NCBI GenBank assembly: GCA_051961995.1 | Contig: JBQCCR010000079.1 | Location: 1-14,311 of the forward strand | Length of the DNA: 14,311 nt | Direction of reading: 5' to 3' | DNA from: 66-474 sp051961995 | GTDB taxonomy: Bacteria > Pseudomonadota > Gammaproteobacteria > Xanthomonadales > Rhodanobacteraceae | Part shown: positions 1 through 6,432 of the stretch, one piece after another | How positions within the stretch are numbered: the first letter of the stretch is position 1 | Layout of the letters: every line of letters starts with the position of its first letter | Notes under the pieces: model-generated | The model's database searches: none | Seen by the model: only the letters and a program-made list of their open reading frames with translations | What the model was told of the DNA's origin: nothing | Program-made: the position numbers and the translations under genes

Positions 1-294
1 GTGCTGGATCGCGACCACGCGCCGCACCGAAAAGCTGTGGCCATCGCGCGCGCGTTCCACCGAATACACGATCGGAGCCTCGATGTCGCCGGCGCGCAGG
101 AAATAACCATGCAGCGAATGCGCCGCGCGCTTCGTGTCCACCGTCTGCTGCGCCGCCGCCAGTGCCTGGCCGAGGACCTGTCCGCCGAACACGTATTTCG
201 TGCCGATGTCGCGGCTGGCACCGCGAAACAGGTTGTCTTCCAGTCTTTCCAGGCGCAGCAAGTCCACCAGTTCGGCGACGCGGGGGTTGGTCAT
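1..294 (-). CDS. tesB: Acyl-CoA thioesterase II, N-terminal 98 residues (cut by window edge)
   Basis: The protein starts at the ATG at 294-292 and is still open at the window edge, so only the first 98 codons are present. TesB hydrolyses medium- and long-chain acyl-CoA to free fatty acid and CoA in the cytoplasm. The visible part is the first hot-dog domain. Segments such as KYVFGGQVLGQALAAA, HSLHGYFLRAGD and the ending DGHSFSVRRVVAIQ follow E. coli TesB closely from memory. The catalytic Asp, Thr/Ser and Gln of the family lie in the C-terminal half and cannot be checked. The family is usually 285-300 residues, so about two thirds is missing because of the window and not because of a mutation. 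A TATAAT box lies just upstream (322-327). The next gene upstream, the amidase, points the same way with a 78-bp gap. Confidence 0.93.
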   Translation of the reverse strand, partial: MTNPRVAELVDLLRLERLEDNLFRGASRDIGTKYVFGGQVLGQALAAAQQTVDTKRAAHSLHGYFLRAGDIEAPIVYSVERARDGHSFSVRRVVAIQH

Positions 295-321
295 TGCGAT
301 TCCGAGCGACAAAGTCGCGCG

Positions 322-327
322 ATTATA
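322..327 (-). promoter_or_regulatory. Perfect TATAAT -10 box for tesB
   Basis: Read on the minus strand, the sequence is TATAAT followed by CGCGCGACTTT. This puts a predicted transcription start about 21 nt before the tesB ATG. No good -35 hexamer sits 16-18 bp upstream. The box is followed at once by alternating CG, as in two other promoter candidates in this window. Confidence 0.5.
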
Positions 328-372
328 GGCGTAGGTGGGCCCGGGACCCACCGCCGCCGGCCGAGACCCGCC

Positions 373-933
373 CTACCTTGGCATTCGGGTCAACCCGCAC
401 GTGCGCAGTACTTCGGCCCAGGGGAACATCGGCCCCGGATCGCGCTTGCGGAATACCTGTTGCGAAGGATCGTCGCTGGCCGGCACGGTGCCGGTGTCGA
501 GGTCCTCGTGGCCGGCAATCCATTCGAGATTCGGGCACTGCGCACGCAACGCACCCAGCAGAGCAAGCAGCGCGGCGATCTGCGCCGATGGATACGGCTC
601 GCGCATCGCCTGTTTGCGGGAATCCAGCCAGTCCGGATAGCGGCCGGTGTTCACCAGCTCGACGCCGATCGAGCGTTCGTTGTAGCCGCGGGTGTGGTGG
701 GCGATGCGCGCGGGCGTGACGAAGCGATGCAGCGCACCGTCGCGATCCACGTAGAAGTGGCCGCTATTGCCGCTGCCGTCCTGGTGCAGCACGCGTTCGC
801 CGTACTCGCGCGCGGTGGCGAGGTCCGGCAATTCGGTGCAATGGATCACCACCAGATCAATGTCGGGCAGCGCGCGCTCGCGCAAGTTGGCGACGTAGGA
901 CAGGGGCCAATCGTGGATCGCGTGTCTGGACAT
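373..933 (-). CDS. N-acetylmuramoyl-L-alanine amidase (Amidase_2 family, AmpD-like)
   Basis: This 186-residue protein starts at the ATG at 933-931; the frame extends further upstream, but only through the intergenic repeat. The Amidase_2 fold cleaves the amide between N-acetylmuramic acid and the peptide stem. The expected zinc ligands are visible: His31 in VVIHCTE, His142 in IAGHEDL and Asp165 in KRDPGPMF. Glu92 in SIGVELVN fits the conserved family glutamate. The spacing of these motifs and the length are close to cytoplasmic AmpD (about 183 residues). No signal peptide or lipobox is present, which supports a cytoplasmic role in muropeptide recycling. Some motifs (HCTELPDL) resemble the AmiD branch as much as classical AmpD, so I give no symbol. 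It lies upstream of and co-directional with tesB, and divergent from the hydrolase at 1124. Confidence 0.88.
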   Translation of the reverse strand: MSRHAIHDWPLSYVANLRERALPDIDLVVIHCTELPDLATAREYGERVLHQDGSGNSGHFYVDRDGALHRFVTPARIAHHTRGYNERSIGVELVNTGRYPDWLDSRKQAMREPYPSAQIAALLALLGALRAQCPNLEWIAGHEDLDTGTVPASDDPSQQVFRKRDPGPMFPWAEVLRTCGLTRMPR

Positions 934-977
934 GCGCGGAGTGTCGCACGAGCGCAGGAGCAGGGAGCGAACAGTGC

Positions 978-1084
978 CGTCATCCCGGCGCAAGCCGGGA
1001 CCCAGTGTCTTTGCGCAAAATCGAAGTCTCTGGGTTCCGGGTCCCGTTCGCGAAGAGCCGCGAACGGCCCCGGAATGACGAAAC
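978..1084. repeat. GTCAT-type palindromic intergenic repeat, copy 1
   Basis: The element is bounded by CGTCATCCCGG (978-988) and CCGGAATGACG (1070-1080), an inverted repeat with one mismatch, followed by AAAC. Inside are several separate hairpins. CCCGGC-GCAA-GCCGGG lies at 985-1000 and competes with the outer stem. ACCCAG (1000-1005) pairs with CTGGGT (1030-1035) around the palindrome TTTGCGCAAA (1010-1019). A 9-bp stem at 1044-1052/1059-1067 has a 6-nt loop. The ends recur at 11032-11138. It resembles the widespread GTCATTCCCGC extragenic repeats of beta- and gammaproteobacteria. It sits in the divergent gap between the amidase and hydrolase genes, so it lies between their 5' ends. There is no coding content. 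Confidence 0.8.
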
Positions 1085-1123
1085 CTTGTTAGTCTTTCCC
1101 GATCACCACTTCCACTTTCCGCC

Positions 1124-1642
1124 ATGCCCGGCACCGTCATCCTCTCCCACGGCTCCGACAGCGGCCCCGACGCAACCAAGGTCAGTGCACTCGCTACAGT
1201 GGCCGAGCAACTCGGCTGGCGCGCGCTGCGGCCGGATTATCGCGACGAGGACAAGCTCGGCCACGCAGGTTCCGTGCAGCCGCGTGTGCAGAAGCTGGTG
1301 GCCACCGCGCATGCGACGCAATCGCCGCTGGTGTTGGCCGGCTCCAGCATGGGCGCGTTCGTTTCGGGGCTGGCTTCGCTGCAAGTGCCGTGCGCAGGCG
1401 TGTTCCTGGTCGCGCTGCCGACCATGATCCCGCGCTGGTCGGAACGCTTCGACGTGGCGAACGTACCGACCATGCTGGTGCACGGGTTCAATGACGAGCT
1501 GTGTCCGGTTTCGGCCGCGGCGGCGTTTGCCAACGCGCGTCGCATTCCGATCTTGTTGTTGCCGGATGATCATCGTCTCTCCAATCATGTGGCGCAGGTC
1601 GCGCAACAGTTCCAGTTGTTCCTGGAATGGCTACCCAAGTGA
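1124..1642 (+). CDS. Small alpha/beta-hydrolase fold protein
   Basis: This 172-residue cytoplasmic protein has a compact alpha/beta-hydrolase fold. The first strand and oxyanion region read TVILSHGSDSGPD (4-16). The nucleophile elbow is GSSMG (73-77) with Ser75 as nucleophile. The acid is probably Asp124 in HGFNDELCP, and the base is His150 in PDDHRLSNH, with His155 as an alternative. The serine motif and short length recall the KANL3/Tex30 and YcbP-like dienelactone-hydrolase relatives. The substrate cannot be read from the sequence, and an esterase or other serine hydrolase is as far as I would go. No clear Shine-Dalgarno precedes the ATG. The stop codon lies 16 nt inside rlmKL, so the two are probably co-translated. 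Confidence 0.82.
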   Translation: MPGTVILSHGSDSGPDATKVSALATVAEQLGWRALRPDYRDEDKLGHAGSVQPRVQKLVATAHATQSPLVLAGSSMGAFVSGLASLQVPCAGVFLVALPTMIPRWSERFDVANVPTMLVHGFNDELCPVSAAAAFANARRIPILLLPDDHRLSNHVAQVAQQFQLFLEWLPK

Positions 1643-3804
1643 CAGCGTTTTTCGCGTCATGTCCAAAGGGAATGGAGTACCTGCTGCGCGACGAACTCGC
1701 CGCGCTTGGCGCGAGCGCGCGAGAAGTGCTGGCTGGCGTGCAGTTCGAAGGCGAATTGAAGCACGCGTATCTGGCCTGCCTGCATTCGCGGCTGGCCAGC
1801 CGAGTGCTGCTGCCGCTCGCGGAATTTGATGCGGCGGACGCCGATGCACTGTATGCCGGCACGCAGGCGGTGGACTGGTCGCAGCACTTCGCGCCGGACA
1901 CCACGCTGGCGATTGATGCGACGGTTTCGCAGAGCGCGCTTGCGCACAGCCGTTACGCGATGCTGCGGGTGAAAGATGCGATCGTGGACCAGTGCCGCGA
2001 GCGTTTCGGCGTGCGGCCGGACATCGCGGTCGAACGGCCGGCGATCCGGCTCAACCTGCGCCTGCACAAGGATCGCGCCACGCTGTCGCTGGATTTTTCC
2101 GGCGAACCGCTGCACCGGCGCGGCTGGCGACGCGACCAGGGCGAAGCGCCGCTGAAGGAGAATCTCGCCGCGGCGATGCTGCTGCGCGCGCGCTGGCCGG
2201 AAATCCACGCGCAAGGCGGCGCGCTGCTCGATCCGATGTGCGGTTCGGGCACGCTGCTGATCGAAGGCGCGCTGATGGCCGCGGACGTCGCGGCCGGATT
2301 GCAGCGCGAGTACTTCGGGTTCCTCGCCTGGCGCGGCCACGACGTGGCGTTGTGGCAAACGCTGCACGATGAAGCGCAGGCGCGTGCCCAGGAAGGCTTG
2401 CGCAACCTGCGCGCATGTTTTTTCGGCAGCGATGCCGCACCGCTGATGATCGAAGTCGCCAAGAAGAACGCGCAGAGCGCGGGCGTTGCGGGATTCGTGC
2501 AATTGCAGCGGCATGATGTCGCGCACATGCAGCGGCCGTCCGGATACGAAAGCGGGCTGGTGATCACCAACCCGCCTTATGGCGAGCGGATGGGCGAGCG
2601 AATCGAGTTGCCCGCGCTTTACGGAACGCTCGGTACCCGGCTGCGCGAGGACTTCGCCGGCTGGCGCGCGGCGGTGCTGGTTGCGGAGCCAGACGGGGAT
2701 GAACCGAATCCGGCGCACGCGCTGGGCTTGCGTGCCGACAAGCGTTACGTGCTTTACAACGGTGCGATCCCCTGCGAGCTGCTGGTCTGCGAAATCGTTG
2801 CACGCGAAGCGATCGAAGCGGTGCGCAAGCCGCTTTCGCCTGGCGGCGAGATGGTGCGCAATCGCATCGCCAAGAACGCACGCAATCTGAAGAAGTACCT
2901 GTCGCGCGAAAACATCAGCTGTTACCGGATCTACGACGCCGACCTGCCCGAGTACGCCGCAGCGATCGACGTCTATCGCGGGCGCCCGGCGAACGGCCGC
3001 GAAGAGCAGACGTGGCTGCATGTGCAGGAATACGCCGCGCCCGCCACGGTGGATGCCAATGCCGCGCGCACACGGCTGCGCGATCTGCTGCGCGCTGCCG
3101 GCGAAGCGCTGGAAGTGCCGCGCGAACGGATCGCGCTGAAGGTGCGTCAGCGCGGCAAGGGCGGTTCGAAATACGGCAAGCTGGACGCGCGCGGCGAAGC
3201 CCTGATCGTGGAAGAGGGCGGCTTGCGCTTCGAGGTGAACCTGTTCGATTACCTCGACACCGGCTTGTTCCTGGATCACCGCAGCGTGCGCGCGAAGCTG
3301 CGCGAATTGGCCAGGGGCAAGCGTTTCCTGAACCTGTTCGCCTACACGGCCAGCGCCAGCGTGTATGCGGCATCGGGCGGCGCGAGCGAAACGGTCAGCG
3401 TGGATCTTTCGGGGACGTATCTGGACTGGGCCTCGCGCAATCTGGATCTCAACGGCTTCGGCGGCTCGCAGCACAAACTCGCGCAGGCGGATGCGGCCAC
3501 GTTCCTGCACGCGGATCATGGTCGCTACGGATTGATCTACGTGGACCCGCCGACGTTTTCGAACTCCAAGCGCGCGCAGGATTTCGACGTACAGCGCGAC
3601 CACGCCGGCCTGATCATGGCTTGCGCCGAGCGGCTGGAGCCGGATGGCGTAATCGTGTTTTCCAACAACGCGCGGCGGTTCAGGCTGGACGATTCGCTGG
3701 GCGAACGCCTGCTCGTTTCGGACTTCACCCACGGCAGCATTCCGCCGGATTTCGCGCGCCGTCCCAACATACACGGCTGCTGGATATTGAAACTGCGTAA
3801 CTGA
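1627..3804 (+). CDS. rlmL: Bifunctional 23S rRNA methyltransferase RlmKL (m2G2445 / m7G2069)
   Basis: The product of 725 residues compares with 702 in E. coli RlmL (YcbY). The order is an N-terminal THUMP region (about 45-155), the RlmL m2G2445 domain with DPMCGSGTLLIEGA (202-215) and catalytic NPPYGER (315-321), and the RlmK m7G2069 domain. The RlmK part carries FDYLDTGLFLDHR (540-552), FLNLFAYTASASVYAA (567-582) and DPPTFSNSK (640-648). Both SAM-binding halves look intact, so both guanines of the 23S rRNA should be modified during 50S assembly. The ATG at 1627 is chosen because MATQVTAFFASCPKGMEYLL aligns with the short N-terminus of E. coli RlmL. It overlaps the end of the hydrolase gene by 16 nt. 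The following 95-bp gap shows no clear terminator. Confidence 0.95.
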   Translation: MATQVTAFFASCPKGMEYLLRDELAALGASAREVLAGVQFEGELKHAYLACLHSRLASRVLLPLAEFDAADADALYAGTQAVDWSQHFAPDTTLAIDATVSQSALAHSRYAMLRVKDAIVDQCRERFGVRPDIAVERPAIRLNLRLHKDRATLSLDFSGEPLHRRGWRRDQGEAPLKENLAAAMLLRARWPEIHAQGGALLDPMCGSGTLLIEGALMAADVAAGLQREYFGFLAWRGHDVALWQTLHDEAQARAQEGLRNLRACFFGSDAAPLMIEVAKKNAQSAGVAGFVQLQRHDVAHMQRPSGYESGLVITNPPYGERMGERIELPALYGTLGTRLREDFAGWRAAVLVAEPDGDEPNPAHALGLRADKRYVLYNGAIPCELLVCEIVAREAIEAVRKPLSPGGEMVRNRIAKNARNLKKYLSRENISCYRIYDADLPEYAAAIDVYRGRPANGREEQTWLHVQEYAAPATVDANAARTRLRDLLRAAGEALEVPRERIALKVRQRGKGGSKYGKLDARGEALIVEEGGLRFEVNLFDYLDTGLFLDHRSVRAKLRELARGKRFLNLFAYTASASVYAASGGASETVSVDLSGTYLDWASRNLDLNGFGGSQHKLAQADAATFLHADHGRYGLIYVDPPTFSNSKRAQDFDVQRDHAGLIMACAERLEPDGVIVFSNNARRFRLDDSLGERLLVSDFTHGSIPPDFARRPNIHGCWILKLRN

Positions 3805-3871
3805 ACAAGAAACGCACAAAAAGAGGGGCTGGCGCTCAGTACCGATTCATCGCACGCGCCGGAAGATTGCG

Positions 3872-3894
3872 CCGAAGCATCCACGCTTCGGAGG
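3872..3894 (+). promoter_or_regulatory. Hairpin overlapping the Shine-Dalgarno of the Tyr/His-rich protein
   Basis: CCGAAGC (3872-3878) pairs with GCTTCGG (3885-3891) around a 6-nt loop. The last two bases of the right arm are the first two of the ribosome binding site GGAGG (3890-3894), which lies 5 nt before the ATG at 3900. The SD match is strong and fixes the start. Whether the stem limits ribosome access is inference. Confidence 0.4.
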
Positions 3895-3899
3895 CAACC

Positions 3900-4319
3900 A
3901 TGAATACCCGAATTCTCCATCGCAGTCTGATTGCCGCGGGCCTGTTGATCGCCGGTGCCGTCGCGGCACCAGCCGCCTTCGCGCGCAGCCACGTCAGCAT
4001 CGGTCTGGGCTTCTATGGCCCGGGCTACAACGTCGGCTACAACAACTGCGTCAACTGCTACTACGGCCGCACGTATTATTCGCCGGCGTATTACTCCGGC
4101 TACTACGATCCGGGCTACGCAACCTATTACTACGATCCGGCGCCGGTTTACGCGCCGGTCTACTACGACCCGTATCCGGCGTACGGCACGGTGTACTACA
4201 GCAGCGGTTACTACGGTCGCGGCTATTACCATCGCGGCCATCACCGCGATCGGGGCTGGCACCATCGCGATGATCGCCGCTGGCACGATGGCGGCGACCA
4301 TCGCTGGCACGGCCACTGA
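3900..4319 (+). CDS. Exported Tyr-rich protein with His-rich tail, function unknown
   Basis: The 139-residue precursor starts at the ATG at 3900 behind a good GGAGG site. A frame-compatible start 33 nt upstream has no such site. Residues 1-28 form a classical Sec signal: basic MNTRILHR, a hydrophobic core, and a PAAFA-R cleavage site after Ala28. The mature part of about 111 residues is low in complexity. It has 26 tyrosines, mostly as YY or YYY with Gly, Pro, Asp and Ser, one CxxC (NNCVNC), and a C-terminal tail with nine histidines among Arg, Asp and Trp (HHRDRGWHHRDDRRW). No enzymatic motif is visible. Similar small Tyr/Gly/His-rich exported proteins are common as unannotated ORFs in proteobacteria. 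The tail could bind metal ions or an anionic polymer, but that is only inference. It has its own terminator, so it may be monocistronic. Confidence 0.82.
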   Translation: MNTRILHRSLIAAGLLIAGAVAAPAAFARSHVSIGLGFYGPGYNVGYNNCVNCYYGRTYYSPAYYSGYYDPGYATYYYDPAPVYAPVYYDPYPAYGTVYYSSGYYGRGYYHRGHHRDRGWHHRDDRRWHDGGDHRWHGH

Positions 4320-4342
4320 TCGGCTTTCCGCGTGCGGAACAA

Positions 4343-4374
4343 CGGGCGGCACCTCGGTGCCGCCCGATTCGTTT
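4343..4374 (+). terminator. Rho-independent terminator after the Tyr/His-rich gene
   Basis: CGGGCGGCACC (4343-4353) and GGTGCCGCCCG (4356-4366) form a perfect 11-bp stem; in practice the innermost pairs open into a small loop. It is followed by ATTCGTTT, a short and interrupted T-rich run. It begins 24 nt after the stop codon. The weak T tract lowers confidence. Confidence 0.7.
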
Positions 4375-4414
4375 ACCGTCCTTCCAACAGGGAATGTGAT
4401 AAAAGACCCCGGAC

Positions 4415-5068
4415 ATGCACCAGCCCGATTCAAGCGACGGCTCCGGAATTGCCGTGGATGGCAATCCTGCGCTTACCTTCTTCCGTGAGTGGTTGCGCAA
4501 CCCGTTCGCGATGGCGGCGGTGTCGCCCTCGGGACGCCAGCTCGCCTCGTTGATGATGGAGCAGCTTCCGCCTGACGCGCAGCGGGTGATCGAACTGGGC
4601 GGAGGCACCGGCGTGTTCACGCGCGCATTGCTCGAGCATGGCATCCAGCCGCGCAACCTGCTGGTGATCGAGCTGAACGAGGCGCTGCATCAGTATCTCA
4701 GTGAGCGCTTCCCCGGCGTGCACGTCGAGCAGGGCGATGCCCGGCAGGTCCACGAGATCGCGCAGCGCTGCGGCGTGCTGGACGAACGCGGCAAGGCGGA
4801 CGCGGTGATCAGCGGGCTGGGGCTGTTGTATATGTCGCGCGCCGCGCAGCGCGAGATCCTGACTTCGGCCTTCGACGCACTCGCACCGGACGGCCGCTTC
4901 ATCCAGTTCACCTACGGCCCGCTGAGCCCGGTGTCGCGCGCGCTGCTGGACGAATTGCAGCTCAAGACGCGCCGCGCGGGCTTCGCCTGGCGCAACATGC
5001 CGCCGGCGCATGTGTTCGTGTACCAGCGGCGAAGGTCGCACAGGATTCAGAGCATTCGCAAGCCGTAG
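4415..5068 (+). CDS. SAM-dependent methyltransferase, phospholipid N-methyltransferase-like
   Basis: The 217-residue class I methyltransferase has motif I VIELGGGTGVFT (58-69), the ribose-binding acidic strand VIELNE (84-89) and QGDAR (106-110). Two features point to the PmtA-type phosphatidylethanolamine N-methyltransferase group: the amphipathic start FFREWLRNPFAMAAVSPSGR (22-41), and the late segment RFIQFTYGPLSPVS (161-174). The first is the type of segment thought to mount such enzymes on the membrane. PmtA enzymes add methyl groups from SAM to phosphatidylethanolamine. Substrate assignment from sequence alone is uncertain, and other small-molecule methyltransferases share this pattern. 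The start is the only early ATG, and the SD is weak. TGTGATAAA (4395-4403) upstream could be an extended -10 but has no -35. The gene converges on the GNAT gene with 33 bp between the stop codons. Confidence 0.78.
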   Translation: MHQPDSSDGSGIAVDGNPALTFFREWLRNPFAMAAVSPSGRQLASLMMEQLPPDAQRVIELGGGTGVFTRALLEHGIQPRNLLVIELNEALHQYLSERFPGVHVEQGDARQVHEIAQRCGVLDERGKADAVISGLGLLYMSRAAQREILTSAFDALAPDGRFIQFTYGPLSPVSRALLDELQLKTRRAGFAWRNMPPAHVFVYQRRRSHRIQSIRKP

Positions 5069-5069
5069 C

Positions 5070-5085
5070 GCGGGTTCCAACCCGC
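5070..5085. repeat. Short REP-like hairpin between convergent genes
   Basis: GCGGGTT-CC-AACCCGC forms a perfect 7-bp stem, preceded by GTAGC. The GTAGCGCGGGTT wording resembles known repetitive extragenic palindromes. It lies two bases past the methyltransferase stop and 16 bp from the GNAT stop. It could act as a weak two-way terminator or protect the 3' ends, but has no T tract on either side. Confidence 0.4.
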
Positions 5086-5101
5086 CAGTCGCGCAGCCGG
5101 A

Positions 5102-5575
5102 TCAGGACCCGCCCTGCAACTCCAGCGCGTATTCGACCATGCCGTCCTGGCGTACCCAGCCCAGCGATTCGTAAAGCGCCTGCGCCTGCACGTTGTCGTG
5201 TGCGGTTTGCAGCGTGAGCCGCACCACGCCCGTTTCCAGTCCGCATTCGCGCGCGCGCTGCAACAGCGCTTTCGCCACGCCGCGCCGGCGCGCATCCGGC
5301 GATACGAACAAATCATTCAATATCCACAGCCGCCGCGCCGATACCGAAGAGAAGCACGGATACAGTTGCGTGAACCCGAGTGCGCGTCCGCCTGCATCAC
5401 GCGCCAGGAAGATCACCGATTCGCCATCGGCCAGCCGCTCGTGCAGGAACACACGCGCCATCGCCGGGTCGGACGGCCTGCCGTAGAACACGCGATAGGC
5501 ATCGAACAGCGGCGCCAGCGCGTCGAGATCGGCGAGCGTGGCGCGCGAAATCGTGCAGGTGTCAGCCGCCACCAT
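5102..5575 (-). CDS. GNAT-family N-acetyltransferase
   Basis: The product is 157 residues and fits a single GNAT domain. Motif A, which holds the acetyl-CoA pyrophosphate, is LFVSPDARRRGVAKALL (89-105), with RRRGVA the key loop. Motif B is seen in NVQAQALYESLGWVRQDG (128-145), and the core strand GFTQLYPCFSSV is at 67-78. The acceptor substrate cannot be told from this. The start at 5575-5573 is well supported: a strong Shine-Dalgarno, GAGGGGG on the minus strand (5588-5582), lies 6 nt upstream inside the end of the cupin gene. The genes overlap by 14 nt. It is the last gene of the mfd-side block. Confidence 0.87.
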   Translation of the reverse strand: MVAADTCTISRATLADLDALAPLFDAYRVFYGRPSDPAMARVFLHERLADGESVIFLARDAGGRALGFTQLYPCFSSVSARRLWILNDLFVSPDARRRGVAKALLQRARECGLETGVVRLTLQTAHDNVQAQALYESLGWVRQDGMVEYALELQGGS

Positions 5576-5903
5576 GTTCGCCCCCCTCGGGTCCGTAGAA
5601 GATCACCCACGTGGCGAAATCGTCGGAGAATTCCTCGAAACGATGCTGCACGCCGGCCGCCACGAATAATACGTCGCCCGTCGAGCAGGCCTGATAAACA
5701 TCACCATGGTGGAAATAGCCGTGCCCGGCGATGACCACGTAGACCTCATCGCGCCCGTGGGGCTCCTGGATGTCCTGCCCGCGTGGGCAGAAGATGCCCA
5801 GCTTCAGGCTGCCGTGCTCGAACAGCGCGGCGAAGTCGGGCCCATGCAGCCCCTCGAGTGTCTTCAATGCTTCGGCGAGGATCAGGTGCGCGCGATCGGC
5901 CAT
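5562..5903 (-). CDS. Small single-domain cupin protein
   Basis: This 113-residue protein is a minimal cupin barrel. Motif 1 is seen as EPHGRDEVYVVIAGHGYF (47-64) with His49 and Glu53. Motif 2 is GDVLFVAAGVQHRF (76-89) with His87. These three positions fit a metal site, though the first His of the usual HxH pair appears to be replaced (Glu47). No catalytic role can be assigned; such proteins include sugar-binding, dioxygenase-like and storage types. The stop codon of the upstream DUF202 gene is part of the SD-like TAGGAG (5920-5915), 11 nt before this ATG, suggesting coupled translation. The C-terminal EHGGG is encoded by the sequence that also holds the start of the GNAT gene. Confidence 0.85.
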   Translation of the reverse strand: MADRAHLILAEALKTLEGLHGPDFAALFEHGSLKLGIFCPRGQDIQEPHGRDEVYVVIAGHGYFHHGDVYQACSTGDVLFVAAGVQHRFEEFSDDFATWVIFYGPEGGEHGGG

Positions 5904-5917
5904 GTCTCGTTGGGCTC

Positions 5918-6322
5918 CTAACCGAGTGTCATCAGTTGGTGGTAGACGTAGATGCCGAGGAATGCCGCGAAGCAGATCAGCAGCAGCGCCAGCAGGCCAT
6001 CGCCCACCGCGGTGCCGTAGCCGACTTCGTCCTCGCACGCGATCGTCTTGCGGTGGTGCACGAAGCGTACCGTTGCGCCGAAGATGATCACCACCCCCAA
6101 CGCGATCAGCGCCAGCCCGACCACTTGCGCAGCGTGCAGGTGATGGTGCGCCGCGGCAGTGGCCAGCGCGCCGGTGTTTGCCGAACCGGAACGGCCAAGG
6201 TAGGCGAGGAACAGGTCGAAGCGCTCCACCAGGAATCCGAACGCCATGATCGCGACTGCCGTGCGCACCCAAGCGAGGTAGGTTCGCTCGTTGGCGGCGT
6301 GGTCGCGAAAGCGGGGGATCAT
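5918..6322 (-). CDS. DUF202 (YidH-type) inner-membrane protein
   Basis: The 134-residue protein has the DUF202 signature ANERTYLAWVRTAVAIMAFG (10-29) leading into the first membrane helix. Two more hydrophobic helices follow at about 64-84 and 107-130. The region between helices 1 and 2 is enlarged and contains AAAHHHLHAAQ, which is unusual in such a small protein. The biochemical function of the family is unknown. The gene lies 14 nt upstream of the cupin start and 110 bp downstream of the mfd stop, with a palindromic repeat between. That repeat may uncouple its expression from mfd. Confidence 0.88.
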   Translation of the reverse strand: MIPRFRDHAANERTYLAWVRTAVAIMAFGFLVERFDLFLAYLGRSGSANTGALATAAAHHHLHAAQVVGLALIALGVVIIFGATVRFVHHRKTIACEDEVGYGTAVGDGLLALLLICFAAFLGIYVYHQLMTLG

Positions 6323-6343
6323 TCGGAATGGAGTCGGTCAGCC

Positions 6344-6428
6344 GTAGCCCGGATGAAGCGTAGCGGAATCCGGGAGGCGTTTGCGCAGACCCGCCGGATT
6401 CCGCCGCGCGCGGCTGCATCCGGGCTAC
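6344..6428. repeat. GTAGCCCGGAT-type 85-bp nested palindromic repeat
   Basis: GTAGCCCGGATGAAGC (6344-6359) pairs with GCTGCATCCGGGCTAC (6413-6428) with one mismatch. An inner inverted pair GCGGAATCC / GGATTCCGC (6363-6371 and 6397-6405) gives a two-level stem. The terminal wording matches a repeat type seen between genes in many beta- and gammaproteobacteria, though I cannot search for other copies. It begins 4 bp after the mfd stop codon and ends 21 bp before the DUF202 start. In the transcript it would form a strong RNA stem between the two genes, perhaps a terminator, attenuator or stability element. Confidence 0.82.
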
Positions 6429-6432
6429 CTGA

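Noticed and set aside
334..352. Hairpin GGTGGG/CCCACC as terminator of the amidase gene
   Set aside because: No T run follows in the minus direction, and the stem overlaps the expected -35 area of tesB. It may be chance in GC-rich DNA.
1657..3819. A 720-codon open frame antisense to rlmKL
   Set aside because: It is a by-product of GC-rich codon bias in rlmKL. The translation is Arg/Ala/Gln/His-rich without domains, while the plus strand encodes all RlmKL motifs.
5102..6322. DUF202-cupin-GNAT as a toxin-antitoxin or defence module
   Set aside because: The GNAT has no antitoxin-like partner with a DNA-binding fold, and the cupin and DUF202 proteins do not belong to known defence families. Ordinary tight packing explains the overlaps.
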